Positions 16,367 to 24,657 of a DNA stretch of 64,000 nucleotides are shown one piece after another. This stretch comes from Gulosibacter sediminis (GTDB lineage Bacteria > Actinomycetota > Actinomycetes > Actinomycetales > Microbacteriaceae). The stretch is taken from the NCBI RefSeq assembly GCF_023370115.1, contig NZ_CP097160.1, positions 1 through 64,000 on the forward strand, in the 5' to 3' direction. Below the pieces are notes generated by a model, which saw nothing but the letters and a program-made list of their open reading frames with translations, did not search any database and was not told the DNA's origin. Numbering within the stretch: position 1 is the stretch's first letter; the number at the start of each line of letters is the position of its first letter. The position numbers were made by a program, and so were the translations under genes.

Positions 16367-17044
16367 TCAGTCGGCAGTGGCTTGGTTCTGCAACTCATGG
16401 AATGCGGCGACCGAGGCCGATTCGCCTGAGGCCACGACGTGGCGGCGCGCAATGAGCTCGGCCATCAACGGGTCCTTCATCTGGATGGCGTTGACGATCT
16501 TCTCGTGCTCGCTCAGCGAGTCTTCGAGGCGACCTGGCAGCCGGATCGTCTGCTGCACGATCTGCTGGTAGGCGAGCTGGTTCATGAGCAGGTCGTAGTG
16601 CACGGAGAGCTTCTGGTTGTCGGCCCCGCGCACCAGGGTCGTATGGAAGTGATGAACGAGTTCGGAATAGGCCTGACGATCGCCCGCGGCAACCGCGTCC
16701 TTTTCTTTTTGGACATTGTCGATCAATACCTCGAGATCTTCAGTGTGGCCTCGGCGAGTAAGCAGATTGGCCGCGAGCCCTTCGAGAGATTCCTTGAGCT
16801 GAAAGAGTTCGATGACCTCGCGCTGCGTGGGCTTGCGCACAAATGTGCCGACGCGCGGGCGGATTTCGATGAGGCCTTCAATCTTCAATTGTTTAAAGGC
16901 TTCGCGAATCGGTGTGCGACTGACGTCGAGTTGTTCTGCGAGGCGAGTCTCCGCGAGGAGGTCGCCGGGCATGAACTCGCCGTTGACGATCTTCGCTCGG
17001 ATGCGGTCAAGTACCGGCGCATCGTCGGGCTGCGGTGACCCCAT
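16367..17044 (-). CDS. GntR-family regulator, FCD subfamily
   Basis: 225 residues. The N-terminal winged helix (RLAEQLDVSRTPIREAFKQLKIEGLIEI) is diagnostic of GntR. The rest is an all-helical FCD ligand domain with candidate metal-binding histidines in HHFHTTL and in the later RRHV region. GGAGGT lies 5 bases before the ATG at 17044. It is divergent from the ABC/dehydrogenase operon. Two inverted CTTGTATGC motifs flank that intergenic region and are likely its operators. It is expected to repress both directions until a pathway metabolite binds. GC here is clearly lower than in neighbouring housekeeping genes. Confidence 0.88.
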   Translation of the reverse strand: MGSPQPDDAPVLDRIRAKIVNGEFMPGDLLAETRLAEQLDVSRTPIREAFKQLKIEGLIEIRPRVGTFVRKPTQREVIELFQLKESLEGLAANLLTRRGHTEDLEVLIDNVQKEKDAVAAGDRQAYSELVHHFHTTLVRGADNQKLSVHYDLLMNQLAYQQIVQQTIRLPGRLEDSLSEHEKIVNAIQMKDPLMAELIARRHVVASGESASVAAFHELQNQATAD

Positions 17045-17097
17045 GGCTACCTCCGTTGCATGCATGTGGCGGGCACTTATGACATTACAGGAGTGCT

Positions 17098-17112
17098 CTT
17101 GTATGCCACAAG
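17098..17112. promoter_or_regulatory. Candidate GntR operator 1
   Basis: CTTGTATGCCACAAG has palindromic ends CTTGT/ACAAG. Its 9-mer CTTGTATGC recurs inverted at 17200-17208. The position, 54 bases before the regulator start codon, suits autoregulation. Confidence 0.5.
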
Positions 17113-17159
17113 CGGAGATCGAGCCCAACAATCTCGCCAAAATTGCCCGGAAAACATGC

Positions 17160-17188
17160 TTGACACGATGTTGTGACCTGGATACGGT
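17160..17188 (+). promoter_or_regulatory. Sigma-70-type promoter of the catabolic operon
   Basis: A perfect TTGACA (-35, 17160-17165) is followed by 17 bases and TACGGT (-10, 17183-17188). It is the clearest housekeeping-type promoter in the window. Transcription would start near 17195, just before the second operator-like repeat. Confidence 0.75.
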
Positions 17189-17199
17189 CATGATGTCAT

Positions 17200-17208
17200 G
17201 CATACAAG
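17200..17208. promoter_or_regulatory. Candidate GntR operator 2
   Basis: GCATACAAG is the exact inverse of the CTTGTATGC half of operator 1. It lies at about +5 of the predicted transcript, where a bound repressor would block initiation. Preceding bases ATGTCAT extend a partial palindrome. Confidence 0.5.
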
Positions 17209-17251
17209 ATGCGTCACGGTTGATCCATGTGGCGCACTTGACGAGGGGATG

Positions 17252-18103
17252 ATGGTGACCACAATCACAGATGACCAAGTGTCGAAGACGACCGCCTCCA
17301 CCACCACCGTGGAACTGATCGATTGCGCGATCACGTTCCCTGACCAAGGCTCGGGCACCTACACGGCCGTTCGAGATATTTCACTAACTGCTGAAGCGGG
17401 CAAATTCACTTCAGTTGTGGGGCCAACAGGTTCCGGTAAGTCGACAATTCTCAACATGTCGGCCGGGCTATTGAACCCAACTCAGGGCACCGTTCTGGTG
17501 AAAGGCCGCGAACTCAAGGGCCTGAATAAAGAAGCTGGATATCTCTTTCAGCAAGACGCACTGCTTCCGTGGCGTACGGCGCTCGATAACGTCGCGCTAG
17601 CGCTGAACTATCGGGGCATCTCTTCTGCCGAGGCGAAGAAGGAAGCCACAGAGTGGCTTGCTCGAGTCGGTTTGAAAGGGTTTGAGAAGCGGTTCCCCGC
17701 TCAGCTCAGCGGTGGACAGCGCCGGCGCGTATCCATGGCGCAGATGTGGATCACGAACCCAAGCCTGATCCTCATGGACGAACCGTTCTCTGCCCTGGAC
17801 GTGCAAACACGCCTCGTCATGGAGGGCGAGCTGCTCAACCTGTGGTCGGCAAACCGTGCGGCCACGCTCTTTGTTACGCACGATTTGGACGAAGCCGTCG
17901 CGCTGTCGGACGAAATCATTGTGCTCAGCGCCGGTCCCGCGAGCAACATCGTTGGCCGCTTCGAAGTGCCACTTGAACGGCCCCGTGACTTGCTTGAGAT
18001 CAAGCGCGACCCGGTGTTTCAGCGCATCTACAGCGAGGTCTGGGACTGCCTCAAAGAGGAAGTTATGAAGACGTACCACCTGACCGAGGGGGAGGCGGAG
18101 TAG
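17252..18103 (+). CDS. ABC transporter ATPase, TauB/SsuB type
   Basis: About 283 residues. Walker A GPTGSGKST, Q-loop FQQDALLPWRT, signature LSGGQRRRVS, Walker B LILMDEPFSALD and switch His THDLDEA are all present. The Q-loop LLPWRT and switch DLDEA are typical of nitrate/sulfonate/taurine-type importers. The start is ambiguous: ATG 17249, ATG 17252 and GTG 17255 all follow GAGGGG, and 17252 gives better spacing. It is the first gene of the operon controlled by the divergent GntR. GC is about 57-60% in sampled stretches, lower than most of the window. Confidence 0.9.
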   Translation: MVTTITDDQVSKTTASTTTVELIDCAITFPDQGSGTYTAVRDISLTAEAGKFTSVVGPTGSGKSTILNMSAGLLNPTQGTVLVKGRELKGLNKEAGYLFQQDALLPWRTALDNVALALNYRGISSAEAKKEATEWLARVGLKGFEKRFPAQLSGGQRRRVSMAQMWITNPSLILMDEPFSALDVQTRLVMEGELLNLWSANRAATLFVTHDLDEAVALSDEIIVLSAGPASNIVGRFEVPLERPRDLLEIKRDPVFQRIYSEVWDCLKEEVMKTYHLTEGEAE

Positions 18104-18105
18104 CC

Positions 18106-18963
18106 ATGACGCAACTCGCATCATCCACAGAAGCCCTGATCACCTCTTCGGAGAACAATACGAAGACCAAGGCCGTGCGTCCCGCGCAGCAACTGCGCGC
18201 GAAGAAGGCACGCATGCTGCTGTACCAGATCATCGTTGGCGTCATCCTGCTGGCCCTGTGGCAGCTGGGTTCGACAACGGGTGTGCTGGACACTTTCTTC
18301 TTTAGCGAACCCACGATGGTGTTCTCGCGCATCGTCGAATGGTTTGCGACGGGTTCGATCTACACCCACTTGATCGCGACGACGCAGGCGACGCTCCTCG
18401 CGTTCATCATCGGTGTTCTTGGCGGCATGGCGTTTGGCGTGTTGTTTGGCCGAGTTGACTTCCTAGCGCAGCTGTTCGACCCGTTCATCAAGATGATCAA
18501 TGCCCTCCCGCGTCTGGTCCTCGCCCCGATCTTCCTGCTGTGGTTCGGCATCGGCATTGGTTCGAAGGTTGCACTCGCGGCGACGCTGGTGTTCTTCGTC
18601 GTGTTCTTCAACACCCTCGAGGGCATGCGCAGCGTGCCTCGTGTGCTGGTCAACAACTCCAAGATGCTCGGTGCCTCCGAGTGGCAGCTGCTCAAGAGCG
18701 TGTACCTGCCGAGCGCGGTGAGCTGGATTTTCTCGAGCCTGCACACGAGTGTCGGTTTCGCCATTACCGGTGCCGTGATCGGTGAGTACCTCGGCGCCTT
18801 CAGGGGTATTGGTTACGTCATTGCCCAGGCGCAGGGAACCTTCGATACGACGAGCGTGTTTGCCGGCATGGTCGTGCTCATGGTCTTCGTCTTGATCATC
18901 GAATACTTCATCACGCTGGCCGAAAAGCGCCTCCTTCGCTGGCGCGCAGTCGGCACCAACTAA
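18106..18963 (+). CDS. ABC transporter permease, TauC/SsuC type
   Basis: 285 residues with about six transmembrane segments after a 35-residue cytoplasmic start. The EAA loop region reads NNSKMLGASEWQLLKSVYLPSAVSWIFSSLH, as in nitrate/taurine/NMT1-linked permeases. It starts 2 bases after the ATPase stop with a GGAGG-like site inside that gene. It forms one importer with the ATPase before it and the binding lipoprotein after it. Confidence 0.9.
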   Translation: MTQLASSTEALITSSENNTKTKAVRPAQQLRAKKARMLLYQIIVGVILLALWQLGSTTGVLDTFFFSEPTMVFSRIVEWFATGSIYTHLIATTQATLLAFIIGVLGGMAFGVLFGRVDFLAQLFDPFIKMINALPRLVLAPIFLLWFGIGIGSKVALAATLVFFVVFFNTLEGMRSVPRVLVNNSKMLGASEWQLLKSVYLPSAVSWIFSSLHTSVGFAITGAVIGEYLGAFRGIGYVIAQAQGTFDTTSVFAGMVVLMVFVLIIEYFITLAEKRLLRWRAVGTN

Positions 18964-19008
18964 CAAATTCACGACGGTCTGCAAGATCTTTAGCTTTAGG
19001 AATTAGTC

Positions 19009-20052
19009 ATGAGGAACAAACTTTCACGACTCGCCGCCGGACTTACTGTCGCCGCGTTGGGTATTGGTCTCGCAGGTTGCGCTGATAGCGGCAGCGCATC
19101 TCAAGCAAATTCCGGTGACGCAACAGTCATTGCTGTTGCCGGTCTGACCAACCTGCACAACATCCCGCTCGTACTCGCTGACGAACTCGGCTACTTCGAG
19201 GAAGAGGGCGTGAACGTCCAGCTCAGCGACCTGCAGTCGGGCACCAAGGCCCTCGAGGCCGTCGAGTCGGGCTCTGCGCCGATCGCAGCAAGCTTCTACG
19301 ACCACACACTGCGTATGCAGTCGAAGGGGCGCGGCTACACCTCCTTCGTCGTGCTCTCGGACAGTCCTGGCGCTGTGCTGGCGACGCCTCCGAGCAGCTC
19401 GGGGGAAGTCACGAGTATCGCCGACCTCAAGGGGCAGCCGGTCGGTATCGCCGCTCCCGGCTCGGCGGAGCAAGCGTACTTCGAGCAGGCGCTGCAGGAA
19501 AACGGCATGGAGCTCTCGGACGTCAGCCTCGTCACCACCGGCACCGGCTCGAGCGCCGTTGCAGCCATGGAGGGTGGACAGGTCGTCGCAGGATGGATGT
19601 TCGAGCCCGCGTTCTCGCAGTTCGAGGAGCGCAACGACGGAACCGGCATCCTGATCGACACCCGCACCCATGAGGGCACGACGGAACTGTTCGGTGAAGG
19701 CGGGTACGCGGCAGAGACCCTCTACACCAAGAATGAGTGGCTTCAGGCCAACCCCGACACTGCCCAGGCAATCGTCAACGCCACCGTGCGGGCCATCAAG
19801 TGGATGCACGAGCACACTGCCGAGGAGATCGCCGAGGCAATGCCGCAGGACCTGATCGGCGACGACTTCGACAGCTACGTGGACGTGCTCGACAAGAACC
19901 TCGAGATCTACACGGACGATGGCCTGATGCCGGAGGGAGGGTACGAAGCCAACGTGCAGCTCCTGGAGTCGGCTGAGGGACTGACCGACCTACGCCCGAC
20001 CGAAACGTTCACGAACGAGTACGCGGAGAAGGCAAATGAAGCCAGCGAGTAA
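19009..20052 (+). CDS. ABC substrate-binding lipoprotein, NMT1/SsuA-like
   Basis: 347 residues. The signal sequence ends in the lipobox LAGC (Cys at about 24), followed by a Ser/Gly-rich linker. The mature domain has the pattern IPLVLADELGYFEEEGVNVQL, then GSAPIAASFYDHTLRMQSKG and a GIAAPGSAEQAYFEQAL segment, which fit the periplasmic-binding fold of the aliphatic sulfonate/pyrimidine/riboflavin group. Ligand identity cannot be read. The following dehydrogenase gene begins inside its last 17 bases, which ties transport to catabolism. Confidence 0.88.
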   Translation: MRNKLSRLAAGLTVAALGIGLAGCADSGSASQANSGDATVIAVAGLTNLHNIPLVLADELGYFEEEGVNVQLSDLQSGTKALEAVESGSAPIAASFYDHTLRMQSKGRGYTSFVVLSDSPGAVLATPPSSSGEVTSIADLKGQPVGIAAPGSAEQAYFEQALQENGMELSDVSLVTTGTGSSAVAAMEGGQVVAGWMFEPAFSQFEERNDGTGILIDTRTHEGTTELFGEGGYAAETLYTKNEWLQANPDTAQAIVNATVRAIKWMHEHTAEEIAEAMPQDLIGDDFDSYVDVLDKNLEIYTDDGLMPEGGYEANVQLLESAEGLTDLRPTETFTNEYAEKANEASE

Positions 20053-21166
20053 TCTGCCGTCAACGGCTCGCGCGGCGGTTGTTCGCGAGTACGGGGCACC
20101 CCTTACGCTCGAAGAAATTCGTCTGCCGTCCGAACTCGCACCTCGATCGATCCTGGTTGAAATTCTTGCTGCTTCGGTCTGCGGCACCGATGTGCACGGG
20201 TGGATGGGCGAGCTGACGATTCCGGCGTCGCTCCCGTCCGTGCCGGGCCATGAAATGGTCGGGCGGATCGTGGCGCTGGGCGAGGGCGCTGAGCGTGACT
20301 CGTTCGGCGAAGCGCTCGCCGTGGGCGACCGCGTCATTTGGACGCACGCACCCTGCGGTGCTTGCGAAGGCTGCAAGAACGCTCGCGACTCGGCGCTGTG
20401 CGAACGACCGCAAATGTATGGCTATATGAACAGCGAAGAGCAGCCCTATGGCGTTGCGGGATTCTCGGAGTACGCGGTCGTGCTGCCGAACTCGGGTCGC
20501 GTACGAGTGCCGGATGCGGTTTCGGACGAACTCGCGAGCGTTGCTGCCTGTGCTGTGCGATCTGCCGCAAATGCCGCGGAAACGCTTGGACGCACCAAGC
20601 CAAGCGACACGATTCTGGTGCAGGGCACTGGGCCGATCGGACTGTTCGTCATCGCGATGTTGTCGCGCGGCCTCTACCGCAATCTCATCGCCATCGGAGG
20701 TCCGGACGATCGCTTGGCGTTGGCCAAGCAATACGGGGCGACCGGGGTCGTGTCGGTCCAAGAGTTCAGTGGCGTGGCCGAGCGCGCCGAGGAGGTTCTC
20801 CGGCTGACGGGTGGGCGGCGCCCCACGAAGCTGCTCGAAATGTCGGGCGGTCGCAGCGCATTTTCGGAAGGTCTCGAACTCGCGGCCAAGGGTGCGCGCT
20901 ATGTCCTCATGGGGCAGGTAGCCGCCTGGGAAGTACCGAGCGCTCCCGGCCGAATCACCATGAAGAACCTCGATGTCCGCGGTGCGTTCTCGGGATCCGT
21001 AACCCATTACCGCGAGGCGGTGTTGTTTCTCGAGCAAGAGGCCGAACGCTTTGATTTCGACAAGATGATTACTTCGAAGTATTCGTTGGATCAAGTCAAT
21101 GACGCCCTGCTCAGCATGCGCGAGATGCGAGACATCAAGCCGGTCATTCTGATGCACCAAAACTAA
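20036..21166 (+). CDS. Zinc-dependent alcohol dehydrogenase (MDR family)
   Basis: 376 residues. Catalytic zinc ligands are Cys49 (SVCGTDVHG) and His72-Glu73 (GHE). The structural-zinc lobe has four cysteines (107, 110, 113, 122), with one extra residue in the last interval compared with the usual pattern. The cofactor site is GTGPIGLFV, with the diagnostic GxGxxG. The ATG has GGAGAAGG upstream and overlaps the binding-protein gene. It should oxidise an alcohol, polyol or amino-alcohol intermediate of the imported compound with NAD(P)+. The substrate is unknown. Confidence 0.88.
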   Translation: MKPASNLPSTARAAVVREYGAPLTLEEIRLPSELAPRSILVEILAASVCGTDVHGWMGELTIPASLPSVPGHEMVGRIVALGEGAERDSFGEALAVGDRVIWTHAPCGACEGCKNARDSALCERPQMYGYMNSEEQPYGVAGFSEYAVVLPNSGRVRVPDAVSDELASVAACAVRSAANAAETLGRTKPSDTILVQGTGPIGLFVIAMLSRGLYRNLIAIGGPDDRLALAKQYGATGVVSVQEFSGVAERAEEVLRLTGGRRPTKLLEMSGGRSAFSEGLELAAKGARYVLMGQVAAWEVPSAPGRITMKNLDVRGAFSGSVTHYREAVLFLEQEAERFDFDKMITSKYSLDQVNDALLSMREMRDIKPVILMHQN

Positions 21167-21185
21167 GATACTGAAGGAAGTCATT

Positions 21186-21830
21186 GTGACGCTTACAGTC
21201 AGTAAGGCGAATAGCTATCACGACATCGCGGCGCGCCTCGGAGTGCGGACAATCACCACGACGTCCGAGGAGATTCAGGCGGACCTCGAGTGGTCCATTT
21301 CGACTCCGCTTCGACAGGCGGCGGCTGTCGCAGTCCTGAAGAATCCGTGGGCCGGAACCGAACCCCTGACGAGCCTGCAGGAGGAAACGGAGCGCATTGC
21401 GCCGGTCCTCGCCAAGGTACTCAGCGACCGGCTCCTGGACGCGCTCGGCGGCGCCGCGAATATCGAGACCTTCGGGAAAGCCGCGATCGTTGGCACCGAG
21501 GGCGAACTCGAGCACGCCGGGGCCCTCATCCACACCCCCTACTTCGGCAACCTCGTGCGCGAGTTCCTCGAGGGCACCTCGGTGCTCTGCTTCACCGACG
21601 GTCGCTCCGAGGCCGGGACTCACGTGCGCGTGCCGATGTGGCACAAGACGCACGCGACGAACCGCGACCATTACCAGTCGATCGATGTCGCGCTTCCTGA
21701 CGCTCCGCATCCGGACGAAATCGCGGTGATTGCCGTAGCTTCAACCGGGCCGCGTCCGTTTGCACGCATCGGCGACCGCACCACCGACCGACCCATCGAC
21801 GCCGGAATTCTGGAAGGACTTCTCGCATGA
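21186..21830 (+). CDS. AA_synth/DUF1185 family protein, first paralogue
   Basis: 214 residues, GTG start with AAGGAAG upstream. It shares with the next gene the block GKAAIVGTEGELEHAGALIHT, plus NPW and PHPDEI/PHPGEI segments, the hallmark of PF06684 (called amino acid synthesis, but with no proven reaction known to me). It has a longer N terminus than the second copy. As I recall, this family is placed near the chorismate-mutase-like trimer fold. It overlaps the second copy by ATGA, so they may form a hetero-oligomer. A catalytic role in the pathway is inferred from context only. Confidence 0.78.
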   Translation: MTLTVSKANSYHDIAARLGVRTITTTSEEIQADLEWSISTPLRQAAAVAVLKNPWAGTEPLTSLQEETERIAPVLAKVLSDRLLDALGGAANIETFGKAAIVGTEGELEHAGALIHTPYFGNLVREFLEGTSVLCFTDGRSEAGTHVRVPMWHKTHATNRDHYQSIDVALPDAPHPDEIAVIAVASTGPRPFARIGDRTTDRPIDAGILEGLLA

Positions 21831-22393
21831 GCATCAACCCGCGCAAACTCACCACCATCGTTGAAGAGACGCTGCTCGAGGGCGGCGAAGCGGTCACCCC
21901 GATCCACCGCGTTGCGATCGTCGCGGCCGTCATTGACAACCCGTGGCACGGCCGCGGCTACGTCGCCGACCTCAACGAAGGGCTCGACGAGATCGCGTCG
22001 GCGCTTGGCGCGCTCCTCGCCCCCCGCGTCGTCGAGGCGCTCGGCGAACCCGTCGAGGCCTACGGCAAGGCCGCGATCGTCGGCACCGAGGGCGAGATCG
22101 AGCACGGCTCCGCGCTCATTCACACGCTCCAGTTCGGCGACCACTTCCGCAAGGCGACTGACGCGTCGACCCTGCTGCCGGCGGTTGAGAAGCGTGCCCC
22201 CGCGGGCACGACCTTCGACATTCCGCTCAAGCACTTCACCGACATGAAGATTCGCTCGCACCACCAGTCGGTCGAGGTGCGCATCTCGGACGCGCCCCAC
22301 CCCGGCGAAATCCTCATCGCTCTCGCCGCCGCGAACCAGGGTCGCCCGAAGCAGCGCCTCGCGGCCTTCGGTACCGACTTCGACAAGAAGTAG
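21827..22393 (+). CDS. AA_synth/DUF1185 family protein, second paralogue
   Basis: 188 residues. The conserved block reads YGKAAIVGTEGEIEHGSAL, nearly the same as the first copy, and is followed by HHQSVEVRISDAPHPGEI. The highly conserved Lys, Glu and His residues could form an active site. It starts inside the stop codon of the first copy, and the alpha/beta hydrolase starts 2 bases after its stop. Tandem unequal copies in one operon suggest subfunctionalisation, for example one catalytic and one structural subunit. No reaction can be assigned. Confidence 0.78.
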   Translation: MSINPRKLTTIVEETLLEGGEAVTPIHRVAIVAAVIDNPWHGRGYVADLNEGLDEIASALGALLAPRVVEALGEPVEAYGKAAIVGTEGEIEHGSALIHTLQFGDHFRKATDASTLLPAVEKRAPAGTTFDIPLKHFTDMKIRSHHQSVEVRISDAPHPGEILIALAAANQGRPKQRLAAFGTDFDKK

Positions 22394-22395
22394 CC

Positions 22396-23145
22396 ATGGC
22401 CGCCCCGGTAGTGCTGCTCCACGGCGTCGGCCTGAATCGGTCGATGTGGGACAGCGTGCGCGCACGCCTCACGGCCGACGGCTGGGCCGAGACCATCGCG
22501 CTCGACCTGCCGGGCCACGGCGGCGAGCCGCCGCTGCGAGACCCGAAGACCCTGGCGGAGCTCGCTGAGGATGTGCTTCGGCGCCTCCCCGCCGAGCCAG
22601 TGCAGCTCGTCGGTTTCTCGCTCGGCGCGCTCATTGCGCAGCAGATCGCGGCGACGCAGCAGCGGCGAGTGCGCTCGCTCGTCTGCGTCAACGCGGTTTG
22701 CGAACGTAGCCCCGAGCAGGCCGAGGCGGTCGCCGGCCGGCTCGCGACGGCCCGAGAACTGTTTGCCTCATCGATCGACGCATCGATTGAGCGCTGGTAC
22801 CCGGCGACCTCGGCCGTCACCGATGAGATGCGTGAGCACACTCGCGAGATGCTGCGGGCAAACGATCTCGACTCGTATCTCGTTGCTTACGAGGTGTTCG
22901 CGACGGGAGACCGCCAGGTCGCGCCGCTCCTGCCACGCATCGCGGCACCGACACTCGCAATCACGGGCGAACTCGACCCGGGCTCAACGCCAGCGATGAG
23001 CGAGCGGCTCGCCCAGCTCATCCCAAGTGCTCGGGCCGTGATCGTGCCCGACACCCGGCACATGCTGCCGGTCGAACGCGAAGATGCGTTCATTCATCAC
23101 CTCGAGCTCCACCTGCGGAGCACGGAAGGATCGACCAATGGCTGA
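22396..23145 (+). CDS. Alpha/beta hydrolase, PcaD-like
   Basis: 249 residues with the full fold: oxyanion loop LLHGVGLNRSMWD, nucleophile elbow GFSLG (Ser at about 76), acid Asp in ITGELDPGSTP and His in DTRHMLP. This architecture is found in 3-oxoadipate enol-lactonases and C-C or amide hydrolases of ring-cleavage pathways. It has no signal peptide, so it is cytosolic. It overlaps the aldehyde dehydrogenase start by 8 bases. In this operon it probably opens a lactone or cleaves a ring-opened intermediate, which is inference. Confidence 0.85.
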   Translation: MAAPVVLLHGVGLNRSMWDSVRARLTADGWAETIALDLPGHGGEPPLRDPKTLAELAEDVLRRLPAEPVQLVGFSLGALIAQQIAATQQRRVRSLVCVNAVCERSPEQAEAVAGRLATARELFASSIDASIERWYPATSAVTDEMREHTREMLRANDLDSYLVAYEVFATGDRQVAPLLPRIAAPTLAITGELDPGSTPAMSERLAQLIPSARAVIVPDTRHMLPVEREDAFIHHLELHLRSTEGSTNG

Positions 23146-24622
23146 CCGCTTTGGCAATTTCATCAACGGCGAGTACCGCGACCCGGCCACGGGGGAGTAC
23201 CTCGCGAGCACTAACCCGGCGACCCTCGACACGCTCTACGAGCTCGCCGACAGCGACGAGCGCGATGTGGATTTGGCGGTGTCGGCCGCGCGCGCCTCGT
23301 TCGAGTCGCCCGTGTGGCGCCGCACCACCGCGACGCAGCGCGGCCACTTGCTGCGCCGTCTCGGCGACCTCATCGGTGAACACGCCGACGAGCTCGCCGA
23401 GTACGAGAGCCTTGACAACGGCAAGCTGCTGCGCGAAATGCGGGGCCAGATGCGCGGTCTGCCCGAGTACCTCTTTTACTACGGCGGTCTCGCCGACAAG
23501 ATTCAGGGCGCCACGATTCCGGCCGCGTCGACCGACATCTTCAATTACACGCTGCGCGAGCCAATCGGCGTCGTCGGTGCGATCACCCCGTGGAACTCGC
23601 CGCTGACCCTGACGACCTCGAAGCTCGCGCCCGCGCTCGCGGCGGGCAACACCCTCGTCATCAAGCCGAGCGAGTACACGAGCCGCGCCATCTTGCGCTT
23701 CGCCGAGCTTGCGCTCGAGGCCGGCTTCCCCGCTGGCGTCGTCAACGTCGTCACGGGCACCGGTGTGCGCGCCGGCTCGCCGCTCGTTGACCACCCAAAG
23801 ATCGCGAAGATCTCGTTCACAGGCTCGACGGGCACGGGCTCGACGATCGCGGCCAAGACCGCCGCGCGCTTCGTCACGACGACGCTCGAACTCGGTGGCA
23901 AGAGCCCGCAGATCGTGTTCGACGATGCCAACATTGAGAACGCCGCAACCGGCATCGTGGCCGGCGTTTTCGCCGCAGCGGGCCAGACCTGCATCGCCGG
24001 CAGCCGCGTATTCGCGCACAAGTCGGTCTTCGACGAGCTGCTCGAGCGGGTGACTGCCCGCGCCTCGACGATCAAGCTCGGCAACCCGCTCGACGAAACG
24101 ACCGAGCTCGGTCCAATCGCCTTTGAGGGTCAGTACAACAAGGTGCGCGAGTACATCGAGGTGGGGGAGCGCGAGGGCGCGAACCTGCATTTCGGCGGTC
24201 GTCGCCCCGAGATCGACCTGCCCGGCTACTTCCTCCAGCCCACGATCTTCACTGACACGACGCGGGACATGCGCATCGTGCAGGAAGAGATCTTCGGCCC
24301 CGTGACGGCGATCATGCCCTTCGAACACGAAAATGAGGTGCTCGCGCTCGCGAACGACACGAACTACGGCCTCGCCGCGGGCGTGTGGACGCGCGATCTC
24401 AACCGCATGGTGCGACTCTCCCGCGGCATCGATGCCGGCACGATCTGGTTCAACATGTACCGGATGATGAGCCCGCAGTCGCCGCGCCAGGGCTTCAAGG
24501 ACTCGGGCGTCGGCACCGAACACGGCATCGAATCGATGTACGACTACACGCGACTGAAGAGCGTCTGGATCAACACTGACGACTCGCCCGCAGCCGACCC
24601 CTTCGTCATGCGGACGAAATAG
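23138..24622 (+). CDS. Aldehyde dehydrogenase family protein
   Basis: 494 residues. The NAD-binding and catalytic motifs are complete: TPWNSPL, KPSEYTSRA, FTGSTGTG, ELGGKSPQ (catalytic Glu) and GQTCIAGSR (catalytic Cys). GGAAGGA precedes the ATG at 23138, which lies in the tail of the hydrolase gene. The longer frame from 23084 is antisupported by that site. It is the last gene of the operon and should oxidise an aldehyde made by the zinc dehydrogenase or hydrolase. It is related to betaine-aldehyde, 5-carboxymethyl-2-hydroxymuconate or similar semialdehyde enzymes, with no closer assignment possible. Confidence 0.9.
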   Translation: MADRFGNFINGEYRDPATGEYLASTNPATLDTLYELADSDERDVDLAVSAARASFESPVWRRTTATQRGHLLRRLGDLIGEHADELAEYESLDNGKLLREMRGQMRGLPEYLFYYGGLADKIQGATIPAASTDIFNYTLREPIGVVGAITPWNSPLTLTTSKLAPALAAGNTLVIKPSEYTSRAILRFAELALEAGFPAGVVNVVTGTGVRAGSPLVDHPKIAKISFTGSTGTGSTIAAKTAARFVTTTLELGGKSPQIVFDDANIENAATGIVAGVFAAAGQTCIAGSRVFAHKSVFDELLERVTARASTIKLGNPLDETTELGPIAFEGQYNKVREYIEVGEREGANLHFGGRRPEIDLPGYFLQPTIFTDTTRDMRIVQEEIFGPVTAIMPFEHENEVLALANDTNYGLAAGVWTRDLNRMVRLSRGIDAGTIWFNMYRMMSPQSPRQGFKDSGVGTEHGIESMYDYTRLKSVWINTDDSPAADPFVMRTK

Positions 24623-24644
24623 CCGAGCTTCCAGTAGCCCCCGG

Positions 24645-24650
24645 GATAAT
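24645..24650 (+). promoter_or_regulatory. Predicted -10 element of the DUF3151 gene (leaderless)
   Basis: GATAAT followed by seven bases and the ATG. No ribosome binding site is visible. The spacing matches the other leaderless-type starts in this window. Confidence 0.45.
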
Positions 24651-24657
24651 AGGCGGC

